A DNA stretch of 51,534 bases. Origin: Brachionus plicatilis (taxonomy: Eukaryota > Rotifera > Eurotatoria > Ploima > Brachionidae). The stretch is taken from positions 106,833 through 158,366 of the forward strand of contig QEOQ01000191.1 of NCBI GenBank assembly GCA_010279815.1, read 5' to 3'. Position numbers and translations under genes: made by a program. The notes below the pieces were generated by a model that was given only the letters and a program-made list of their open reading frames with translations, was not told the DNA's origin and made no database searches. Below, in pieces: positions 32,167 through 41,230 of the stretch; the stretch's first letter is position 1; the number at the start of each line of letters is the position of its first letter.

Positions 32167-32487
32167 CAGTATTGTTACGCCAATGAGATTTTACGTAAAT
32201 TTACCCATATTAGTGTTAATATCTTAAATTCTTAAAGGACCAAAAAGCTGCTGTTTTTCTTATTTATATTGCAATTTTATAAAAAATAAGCGTTTTTTAA
32301 ATTTTCAGCAAGATTGTTAAATTTACGTAAAAATACGGAAATTATCGAAATAAACGTAACTTACAAAACTATCTAAAAAAACTTTTGTAAATTATTATTA
32401 CTTTTTTTATGTAAATTTACATCAATTATCGTTAATTTACGTAAATTCAAGTAAAATCATCATGGTGTAGCAGTTCTATTTTTACTG
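32167..32487. mobile_element. Tc1/mariner-type MITE, 321 bp, TTTACGTAAA-rich
   Basis: The CAGT..ACTG ends are flanked by TA (32165-32166 and 32488-32489). Inner blocks GATTTTACGTAAATTTAC and the complement of GATTTTACTTGAATTTACG pair with one small gap. It shares the TTTACGTAAATTTAC vocabulary of 7841-8980. The terminal repeats are diverged. Confidence 0.55.
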
Positions 32488-32826
32488 TATTTAAAAATAA
32501 TAAAAAATAAAAAAAGAGATAAAAAATAAAATTTTTTTGTGTTTTTGCGTTTTTTTAAAAAATGAACAATTATTAAATAAAATTAAATTATAAAAATTAA
32601 AACTTAATATAACTGTCGGAAATTGAATTCTTATTCTTTGGCTTTTATTGCAAAATATAAGTTTTGTATGAATTGAACAGACTTGTTTTTAAGTCACAAG
32701 TCTTAAGTCAAGTCAATCATTTAATAAATCCATATTTGATACCAATAAAGTAGTTGCTTCCAAATTCCTGGCTCTTAATCTTGACTCATGTGGTCTGTTA
32801 ATGTAACCAGACTATACAAAAATTCT

Positions 32827-32918
32827 TTCAACTGGTCCAAATGAAGCAGATATTGATAAAAATTTTGGTGCAAGTCATAACTTTGACTTAAATTTTTGTG
32901 ACTTAGACTTAAAACTGT
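32827..32918. repeat. Dispersed repeat unit shared with 3188-3270
   Basis: About 85-90 bp, from CAACTGGTCCAAATGAAGCAG to GACTTAGACTTAAAACT, match 3188-3270 at most positions. The 3188 copy lies within the LINE remnant and does not fit the protein family there, so it is probably an inserted short repeat and not LINE sequence. Confidence 0.6.
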
Positions 32919-32920
32919 TA

Positions 32921-32977
32921 ATATTTCAATTCCAGATTTGTTTATAAGGCTTATAAACAAATCTGGAATTGAAATAT
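32921..32977. repeat. Perfect 57-bp palindrome
   Basis: Two 28-base arms (outer part ATATTTCAATTCCAG, inner part ATTTGTTTATAAG) match perfectly around a single G at 32949. It directly follows the dispersed repeat unit. Confidence 0.9.
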
Positions 32978-33710
32978 ATATGGACTCGGATAAAATTTAA
33001 AGGATCTATAAAATTCACAAAAATTGCTTAATAAATTAAATTTCGAGTTGAAAAAATTCGATCAGAAAATTTTTCTTGATAAGAAAAAAATCTTATAGAA
33101 AATAAAAGTTTAATTTGAAAAACTTTTAAGAGCTGAAAAGTTAAAAGATTTTTTAGAGAATTTAAAAAAAAATTATCAAATTATAATTTTATTATTAAAT
33201 TTTTCAATTTTTATCAATGTTCATTTTAACCAAAAAAAGGCAAAATATGTGGTAATTAGTAAAAATTGTGGATGGTCAGGCTGTAAAACTTATTTAGCAT
33301 CATACAGACAATTTCTTTTAAAATTTTCAATTATCAATTATAATAAACTTTAAAAAAAAAAATCTAAGATCTAAGATTAAAATGGTTACATTTTTTTACT
33401 ATATCTTACCATTTCTTACAAGAACTACTAAATTATTGCAAAAAAATTATCAAAATTTACAACAAATATTGTAAAAAATTAAAAGATTTTGTAAAAAAAA
33501 TTTTTGTTTATGTAATTTTATGTAATTTTACGTAAAATTAGACAAATTTCTCTAAGAACTATGTAAAATAAAAGCTTATAAAATGCATAGTTTTGTTTCA
33601 TTAATCAATTTGATATGTTATGGCATTATTTGGTTGAATAAGAGTTAATTTATGACTAAATTTATGACTAAATACGTTCATTTAAAATAAAAATCTATTT
33701 AAACTTTATA

Positions 33711-34424
33711 CAGGTTTATCCGAATAATTTGATATTCGGATAATCTGGCATTTTTAATATATTAACATTAAATTCTGACTTTTTAAACCCAATTTTTTGT
33801 CCGGTTTACTTTGACACTCGAATATAATTTTCCTGGCTATTTTATATAATTTTCTTGCGTAAATTTTTTTTTGTTCGAGTGTCAAGTATTTCTCAACAAA
33901 ATGATTAGGATAAAGGAAAAAAGGTCAAAAAATGAAATTGATAATGAGTTCAAAAGAAGAATTTACACAAAGATAATCCGGACATTAGAAATAATCAGAT
34001 TATTCGTCATTTTTATGAAAAGTTCCCGATTCCGAATTGGATGAAATTGAGGTGCTTGTTTCAAAAGAAGAGCCTTAAAAAATATCGTTCAATGAGGATC
34101 TAGAAGGGTTCAACTTGTTCTGTCGCTTACTGGAGCAATCAGGGAATATGAGTGAGCAGGATTTAGACTATATTTCTTATTTAAGAGTAGACTTGCAGAT
34201 TCAAAGTATTTAAATTTAAAGCAATCGAAATTAGATGTTTTTTTTGTTAAAAACTAATGAATTTCGTTAAATTTTAATTTTTTTTGTCTTTGTTACCAAG
34301 AAATTTAATACTTCAATAGAATAAATGTATTTTTTTATTCTTTTTTTATTTTGATAAGTCGGAAAAAATAAACCGGACGTAAATTTTTTTGGATATTTTT
34401 GTCCGGATTAACGGGAGTATACTG
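33711..34424 (+). mobile_element. pogo/Tigger-like transposon relic
   Basis: Ends CAGGTTTATCCGAATAATTTG and, on the complement, CAGTATACTCCCGTTAATCCGG are flanked by TA. Inside, plus-strand translation near 34095-34210 gives EDLEGFNLFCRLLEQSG followed by SEQDLDYI, resembling the acidic helical C-terminus of pogo-family transposases. The DDE domain is absent. Confidence 0.6.
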
Positions 34425-34536
34425 TAGAACCAAATCCAATTTATTTCAAAACTATTTGAGCCAATCTAAAGAAAACTTTATTTATTTTTTAATCAATTTA
34501 AAATTTTATTAAATTTGCTTTTATTTAATGTAAAGA

Positions 34537-34842
34537 ATGCCAGACAAAAAAGCACAGCTACCTCAACCAATTAATGATTCGACCCTTTCAGGTCAGAAGC
34601 TTGATGCTCACGGAGACCAATTTGATCAACAACTCCAACTACAAAGAGATCAATTTCGACAGCAACTTGACTCTCAGAGAAACCAACCACAAAGAGACCA
34701 AATCGAAAGAAATCAACTCCAACTTCAACCACAAAGAGACCAACAACATAATCTACAAACACAGACTCAGCAACTCATTCAAGTCTCAATGAAGCAATTC
34801 GAGAAGAGAGAAATCAGCATCGCAACGAACTTAACGTGTTAG
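34537..34842 (+). CDS. Gln-rich coiled-coil frame, probably a broken gag-like fragment
   Basis: A frame of 101 codons is dominated by repeated QLQRDQ, QRNQ and QPQRDQ units. The +1 frame continues sensibly after it (NELNVLGETIERLNQQL), so a frameshift near 34805 is likely. Low-complexity Gln-rich coiled coils occur in retroelement gag proteins and in host proteins; I cannot choose firmly. Confidence 0.35.
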   Translation: MPDKKAQLPQPINDSTLSGQKLDAHGDQFDQQLQLQRDQFRQQLDSQRNQPQRDQIERNQLQLQPQRDQQHNLQTQTQQLIQVSMKQFEKREISIATNLTC

Positions 34843-34922
34843 GTGAAACAATTGAAAGATTAAATCAACAATTGCTCTTCTTATTCAAATTTAAATATTG
34901 ATGAGACCGATTGTTTCACATA

Positions 34923-35339
34923 CAGTACTGATTTTTTCCAGTGGTTTTACCAAAATTTACGCGAATTTACCAAAATTTTAGTAAATTTACGGGAATTCCG
35001 GTAATTTTACGTAAAATCGCAAAAGTGAAAAACAGTAAATTTACCGGAATTCCCGTAAATTTACCAGAATTTAACCGATTTTACGTAAAATTTCGTAAAA
35101 ACCAAAAGAGCCAAAAAAATCAAAATTTTTCCAATTTTTTCGCTTTTTTTAGTTTTTTTTTTTAATTTAATAAAAAATTTTAAATAAAAAAAAAATTATT
35201 TAATTAAAAATTAATTAAAAAATTAAAAGTATTTTTTTTATGCAAATTTTCGTTAATTTTTATTGATTTTAGTGAAAAATAGTAAAAAAAAAGTGAAAAA
35301 AAGTTAAAAAAAAAAATTTAAATCAAGTTTTTTTTAATA
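34923..35339. mobile_element. Left part of a Tc1-type MITE, right end not found
   Basis: TA then CAGTACTGATTTTTTCCAGTGG matches the ends of 35340-35485. An internal palindrome around GGGAATTCCGGTAA and TTACCGGAATTCCC is followed by A/T-only DNA. It either lacks its right end or uses that of the neighbouring element. Confidence 0.55.
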
Positions 35340-35485
35340 CAGTGCTGATTTGTTCCAGTGGTTTTACCAAAATTTACGCGAATTTACCAAAATTTTAGTA
35401 AATTTACGGGAATTCCGGTAATTTTACTAAAATTTTGATAAATTCGCGCAAATTTTGGTAAAACCATTGGAACAATTCAGTACTG
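35340..35485. mobile_element. 146-bp Tc1-type MITE
   Basis: The ends CAGTGCTGATTTGTTCCAG and the complement CAGTACTGAATTGTTCCA pair, TA flanks both sides (35338-35339 and 35486-35487), and most of the element is palindromic with TTTACC/GGTAAA blocks. Confidence 0.75.
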
Positions 35486-35489
35486 TAAT

Positions 35490-36741
35490 GGTAAAGATTT
35501 TTTTTTATTTTTGACCATTACATTTGATAACTAAATAAGTTGGGAGAGTTTTTTTTAAATTTCTTAATTATTGCACAGAAAATCTAAAAATATGAAAATA
35601 TAAAAATGCAAAATTATTTTCATTTTGCTGTTTCAAGTCGTTTCAAAAGTTTTTATTGATGTATCTTAAATTTACTTTATTGTAGCTTATTTATTCTTCT
35701 CCGTAAAAAAATTGATGCTGATTTTTATCAAATTATTTATGATTTTAAGTCGAATTGTTTTTTCAGCCCTTCGAATCTTGTTTAACAGACAAACAGTCAA
35801 TATCAGGAAAAAGCTCCAAAAGGTAACACGATTTTTGTTCTTTTTTGTTTAAATTGCTTTCATTTTTTGTGAATAGATGAATCAATTCTATGATTTTTAG
35901 TTTTTTTTTTAAATTTGCATGATATAAATTTATGGATAAATTAAAAATTTTAACTACAGTCAACTCTCGATAATTCGGAAAAGTTTTATTGCTCCCTATT
36001 CTTAGTTAAATACGACTCTATGTAAAAAAACCTCTTAAATCCGAATATTTATTCCGGTTTATACTGTCATTCGGACAAAAATTTTTCCTAGATTTAGATT
36101 AAAATATATGTAAATATTTCTTTTAAATTCGTAATAAATCTTTGATTTAAAAAACAGAGTTTCTGCATTGAATTTTTCTAATTTCTACTAATCATTGATT
36201 TCATCTTTTGTCATTAAAAATTAATCCCATATAAACTTTTTGTAAAATATTTAAATTAAAAATAAATCTGTAAATAATCGTTTAAAAAATTTCCTTTAAT
36301 CGGAATTTTGACTTAAAAGTTAGAAATTTCGGTTATTAAAAGGCTCTTCTAACTCTTTTCATATAACAATTATTTTAATAGTAAGTTTTTTAATTAATTT
36401 CATGTGACAAAAAAAACAATCCAAAAATTAAATTTTTTTATATAAACACTAAATAAAACACAGTATTCAAAATAAGTTACAAAAATTTTTGAAAATTATT
36501 AAAAAGAAATCATATTTAAATAAACTACACGAAAAAACAATTTGATAAATCTTGTTTAGAAAAATAAAAATACCCCTTTTAATTTTCGATACCAATGGTT
36601 GATTTTTTACTGGGACGAAGTTTTGACACGAGTTAAAAAAAAATGAGTTAATTAAAAAATAACTCAATTTTTTAATTCAATTTTTGATTTCAAAAAAAAG
36701 GTGATTTTCACATTGGTGTTTTTAAAAAAAGAATAATTGTT
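35490..36741. other. AT-rich interval, one lone transposon end, no gene seen
   Basis: At 35957, TA is followed by CAGTCAACTCTCGATAATTCGG, a typical pogo/Tigger-type terminus. A later TTCGGTTATTAAAAGG near 36328 might be a decayed partner, but I could not confirm it. Confidence 0.5.
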
Positions 36742-37128
36742 NNNNNNNNNNNNNNNNNNNNNNNNNNNNNNNNNNNNNNNNNNNNNNNNNNNNNNNNNNN
36801 NNNNNNNNNNNNNNNNNNNNNNNNNNNNNNNNNNNNNNNNNNNNNNNNNNNNNNNNNNNNNNNNNNNNNNNNNNNNNNNNNNNNNNNNNNNNNNNNNNNN
36901 NNNNNNNNNNNNNNNNNNNNNNNNNNNNNNNNNNNNNNNNNNNNNNNNNNNNNNNNNNNNNNNNNNNNNNNNNNNNNNNNNNNNNNNNNNNNNNNNNNNN
37001 NNNNNNNNNNNNNNNNNNNNNNNNNNNNNNNNNNNNNNNNNNNNNNNNNNNNNNNNNNNNNNNNNNNNNNNNNNNNNNNNNNNNNNNNNNNNNNNNNNNN
37101 NNNNNNNNNNNNNNNNNNNNNNNNNNNN
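36742..37128. other. Assembly gap (387 N)
   Basis: A run of N only. Frames that cross it are artefacts. Confidence 1.
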
Positions 37129-38136
37129 CCTTCTTTTTTTTTTTTTAGAGTTCTTCCGCAACATCCACGTAATCTTCCGGGGCAGGAGCTGGCGTTTGTA
37201 CTGGGGCTGGAACAGGTCGTCTGAGGTCGGCTCAACGTACTGAAAATGAACACCATATCCGGACTTATCATAACAGCGATACACATTTTTGCCAAAAACC
37301 CGGAAATTTTTAAAATTGTACCCATAAATGTACCGATCCGAACCGTCTTTACTGAGTTTTACCGGCTTTTCACCACTTTTCATCCACTTAAACAGGGTCC
37401 TAACACTTTTATCTTCTAATTGTGCCTCGTTTACTTCAACCTCCTGTAACACGACATTATAAATCACCATACTAGGATCAATCGACTCCTCTCCCTCTTC
37501 AATTTCGATGATTCCCTCATCTTCTTCGCCTGGTTTTAGTAACCGTCGGGAGAGCGCATCGGCATTACCATTTCTAGGGCCTTCACGATACTCGAGATCG
37601 AAATAATACTCTCTTAAAATACATAACCATTTAGCACTCCATCTGAATTCATCAACAATCCTTCTTCTCGCATCCTCATGTTTAAAATCAGCAAAACCTC
37701 CCTTCTCACATGCTCGTGTCGATTTTCTGTCTCCAAATTTATATCCTTTTTCATCACCCCCAAGGGTTCCAAAATCGGGACGTTTAATTTCTCCAATACA
37801 TTCAGGTGTCACTATACTACCACCTAATGCAAGTTTACTAAACTTTTTATCATCTGGAGTCGGTTTCGGTCCGTTTCGCACAAGTTCAGCTTCGCCATCC
37901 ATTTTCTTTTTCCTTTCCATTACATGCGTTAGGTAAGAAATCGCAACAGCGCCCATTACCAGAAAACCTAGGTCTCCAGCACTCTTCGCCACTGCATCCA
38001 TACCAAACTTATAAATCAATATCCATAGTCCCAAATATAACACGCAACTGTTTATTAAAAATACGGGGCGGAACCATTCGAAAATTTGCATTTTCCAAAT
38101 TTTATTAAAAAAACAATACTTAAGCACACAGCACAC
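37129..38136 (-). pseudogene. Ty3/gypsy retrotransposon fragment, internally deleted, truncated by the gap
   Basis: The frame starts at 38136. Its first part has two hydrophobic segments (about residues 27-43 and 55-68) and a basic region of unknown role. It then passes directly into the end of a gypsy RNase H (AKWLCILREYYFDLEYREG, followed by NADALSR, residues about 165-200). A Glu-rich linker follows, then the segment that normally precedes integrase (YIYGYNFKNFRVFGKNVYRC). Protease, reverse transcriptase and most of RNase H are missing between the two parts. G+C is higher than in its flanks. Low similarity of the N-terminal part to gag leaves its origin open. Confidence 0.65.
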
Positions 38137-38506
38137 AGCACGTGGTAGTTTTTTTTAAATTTTGGCTTATCTCGTATAAGACAAAATTTTCACCGCTATC
38201 ACCAATTTAATAGCGTGGCGCTACTAAATAAAAGAATTTTAATTTCTTCACAACTTTATTGAAAAAACTAAAACTAAAAAACTAAACTCCAAATTAAAAG
38301 CTAAACAAATATATATAGATAATAAGAGGGAGCAGAGACCCAGGAGGAAGGGGCTGGGGTAGAGGAGGTGTTACAGTGTTTTTGTGTTTTTTTTTAAAAT
38401 GAAAAATTATTACCTAAAAATAAAATTACAAAAATAAAAAAGGAACATTAGTTCGAAAATAGAAAAAGGCATGAAAGTTAGAAAGCAAGATAATTTGGAC
38501 CAAAAT
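38137..38506. other. Flank of the gypsy fragment, possible LTR remnant
   Basis: A compositionally mixed stretch holds GCACACAGCACACAGCACG (38122-38140), a GGCGCTACT block (38217) and a purine-rich run (38325-38375). LTR borders cannot be set because the other end is not in view. Confidence 0.35.
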
Positions 38507-39650
38507 TCATGAATTTCTTTTATTTTGAATTAGCTCATTTAGGAGAGTTCTGTAATGTTTTAATTTTAAATTGCAAAGACATAACCAAATTGAATCAGAT
38601 ATACCATCATTAGAAATCAGATAAATCTTAAGATTTTCTTTAAGTTGGTTTATATTTACTGAAATTTTTGAGGTTTCAATTTTAAAGTACTTGGAAATAA
38701 GTACTAAGTCGGAGGAAAAAGATTTATTAGAGGGGGGGGTCACTTAGAATATATTTTAAAAATTGTGATGATAGATAATTATATTTAATTGTATCAATAA
38801 AAGTTAGTTTTGAAAATAGATAAAGTTCATCAAAGTTGAATAATTTTATTACTTTTAAGACTCGTGACATGTGACAGTAGGCTTTTAAACCAAACATTTG
38901 TCTAATTAAGTTGTTTTGTAATTTATTTATTGAATCCTTTGTGGTCGAATTAAGAGTAAGAGCCTCAAGACCATATGTGAATTTAGATAAGCAAAATGTT
39001 TTGTATATAAATGATTTGAATTTAGGTGAAGAGGTAGGACTATTTTTAGGCAGAAGATATGAAATTCCAAAAAAGCTGCTCTGAACTTTTTTAAAATTTA
39101 TAACTGCCTGTGTGTTAAGGTCAAGATTAGAATCTATAATGAATCCTAAGTATTTTAACTGATTTGCTTCTTCAAGTTCGGATCCATTAAGGTGAAATAC
39201 CGACTTAAATAATTGAGTGCCAAAGTTAACAACTTTTGTTTTATTAGGGTTAAATTTTTATTCTCCATTTATTCCCATAAGATCCACAAATATCCAAAAG
39301 CATTTGTAGATGGGAGTCAACTGGGCTTATTAAGATTATATCATCTGCGTAGACAATGATAGAAACATTAAGATTTTTATAAAGAGCTCCAAGCTCATTT
39401 TTAAGGCATTCTATTATAAGATCATCAATATATATGTTGAAAAGAAAAGAAGATAAAATAGCTCCTTGTTTTACACCAGTTTCAATTTTAAAGGGTTTAG
39501 TTGTTAGATTATCTGGAAGAGATAAAACAGCTAGTGCTGAGTTATAATAAATCCTAAGCAATACCCAGTAGGAAGTATGCAGTCTCTTTAATAGTTTATT
39601 GAATAAGCCATCACGCCATATTTTGTCAAAGGCCTTTTCCTTTTTTTACA
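38507..39650 (-). pseudogene. LINE reverse transcriptase, 3' half
   Basis: Minus-strand translation runs KAFDKIWRDGLFNKLL (near 39640), GVKQGAILSSFLFNIYIDDLI and the catalytic VYADDIILISP (near 39350), continuing to SDSIWLCLCNLKLKHY at about 38560. Stops and frameshifts break it between 38750 and 39250. It belongs to a different LINE lineage from those at 2950 and 44743, judging by motif wording. Confidence 0.75.
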
Positions 39651-39669
39651 ATATCTTGGATAGGTTGAT

Positions 39670-39870
39670 ATTTAAAATAGGAATAAAATAGGCATCTTGA
39701 AGTTAATGATCAATTCAAAAAATCATTTCAATTCAAAAAGTTTATCCTTAGATATTAAAACTAATCTTGCATTTAATTTAAATAACTGTAATGTATTATC
39801 CTTTACATGCAATGTAGATTTATAAAATAATAAAAAATAGATAATTCATTTTCTCAATCCATTGATAATT
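39670..39870 (+). repeat. LINE C-terminal fragment, left arm of an inverted pair
   Basis: It matches the complement of 40115-40346 over about 190 bp (GCATCTTGAAGTT..GATCAATTCAAAA, ACATGCAATGTAGATTTA, CTCAATCCATTGATAA). The minus-strand partner codes for a CxxC..H-containing tail. Confidence 0.7.
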
Positions 39871-39904
39871 GATTTTGATATTTAATTTTTTTTTTTTTTA
39901 ATCT

Positions 39905-39970
39905 TATAGTTCTACATCGCCTTCAAGGCGTTCATTGAAATAAAATAAATAAATAAATAAATAAATATAT
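39905..39970 (+). repeat. LINE 3' tail: hairpin plus ATAA microsatellite
   Basis: Hairpin CGCCTTCAAGGCG followed by (AAAT)n-type repeats, AATAAATAAATAAATAAATA. It probably terminates the plus-strand LINE fragment at 39670. Confidence 0.7.
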
Positions 39971-40106
39971 TAACTGAAGTTTTTTTGAAAATTTTTTTTT
40001 CAAAAGTATTTGTGTTTAGCATTCACAATTAAATTTAAAAAAGAAATTCAAATAATAACTTCCAAGTAAGTAATAAAATGAAAATAAAACATTACAAAAA
40101 ATCAGT

Positions 40107-40346
40107 TTAATATATTAAAATCGATTTTATCAATGGATTGAGAAAATGTTTCTTCAATTTTTTTTTATTTTCTAAATCTACATTGCATGTAAAGCATGTT
40201 ACATTACAATTATTTAAATTAAACCAAATATCTTTTTTAATATCCAAAGATAAACTTTTTGAATTGAAATGATATTTTGAATTGATCATCAACTTCAAGA
40301 TGCCATAATATAAGTATTCATTTTTAGCAGTGTATAATTTTGTCAA
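40107..40346 (-). pseudogene. LINE C-terminal fragment with zinc-binding-like motif
   Basis: A frame of 79 codons contains CFTCNVDLENKKKLKKHF, a CxxC..H-type tail seen at LINE protein ends. It forms the right arm of the inverted pair with 39670-39870. Confidence 0.6.
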
Positions 40347-40493
40347 AAATTGGTTTAAGGTTTAAATATATTTTTAAGTTATTTGATTAATTTTTTTCAA
40401 TTATTGTTTTTTAGTTAAGTTTGGGTTTCATTTAGGATCTTTTGTCGCAATTAGAGAAGTTTTAAAGAGAATAATTCATCTTTTAATTAATTA

Positions 40494-41000
40494 CCGTATT
40501 CCCTTGTTCGATAATGCAGCGCCACAACCTAGAACACATCATTGGCGCAGGCGCTATACTAAATCTCGCCCATGTTAAATTCAACTTAACTTGTGTTGCA
40601 TGCGCCAAAACCGTATTTCGGATTGTGGCGATGCACTATATCCAGGGCCTTGAGAATGGTGCTGCATTATTTGAATGATTTAAAAAGAAAATATAAAAAT
40701 AATTCAAGACAATATTTTTTAATTTTAAATTCTTTTTTATTTTTAAACTTTAATGCCGCACCAAATACTTAATTAAAAAAAATTCTTTTTTTTTTTTAAA
40801 TATTATCCCTTTGCTAAACTTAAATAATGCAGCACCATTCTCAAGACCCTGGATATAGTGCATCGCCACAACCCGAAATACGGTTTTGGCGCATGCAACA
40901 CAAGTTAAGTTGAATTTAACATGGGCGAGATTTAGTATAGCGCCTGCGCCAATGATGTGTTCTAGGTTGTGGCGCTGCATTATCGAACAAGGGAATACGG
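40494..41000. mobile_element. 507-bp GC-rich-armed foldback element, TA target
   Basis: The ends CCGTATTCCCTTGTTCGATAA and complement are flanked by TA. Arms of about 190 bp match almost perfectly (GCGCAGGCGCTATACTAAAT, CATGCGCCAAAACCG). The arms are much richer in G and C than the loop and surroundings. The shadow frame at 40750-40980 is just the arm. Confidence 0.85.
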
Positions 41001-41095
41001 TATTTTAACTCTATTTTTTTCTTACTTTTTATTTTTATTTTATTTAACTTTATTTTAATTTTTAATTTTTTTTTTTTTTATTTTTCTTATTTAAT

Positions 41096-41136
41096 CTGAA
41101 GGAGCTCTAGCTCGGTACAGATATACAAATAAATAA
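41096..41136 (+). repeat. LINE 3' tail
   Basis: Hairpin GAGCTCTAGCTC then ACAAATAAATAATAATAA, after a long T-rich tract. It lies about 95 bp upstream of the two-repeat gene. Confidence 0.55.
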
Positions 41137-41230
41137 TAATAAAAAATGCAAAGAAAAATTCCAAAAATTCAAAATTCTTTATTTAATTAGAAGACAAAAT
41201 ATAAATAATTTTAACTTACTAAAAATAAGA

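Noticed and set aside
36737..37243. Frames running through the N gap
   Set aside because: Undefined bases cannot support a protein.
40750..40980. 76-codon minus-strand frame
   Set aside because: It coincides with the GC-rich arm of the foldback; the mirrored arm would encode the same stretch.
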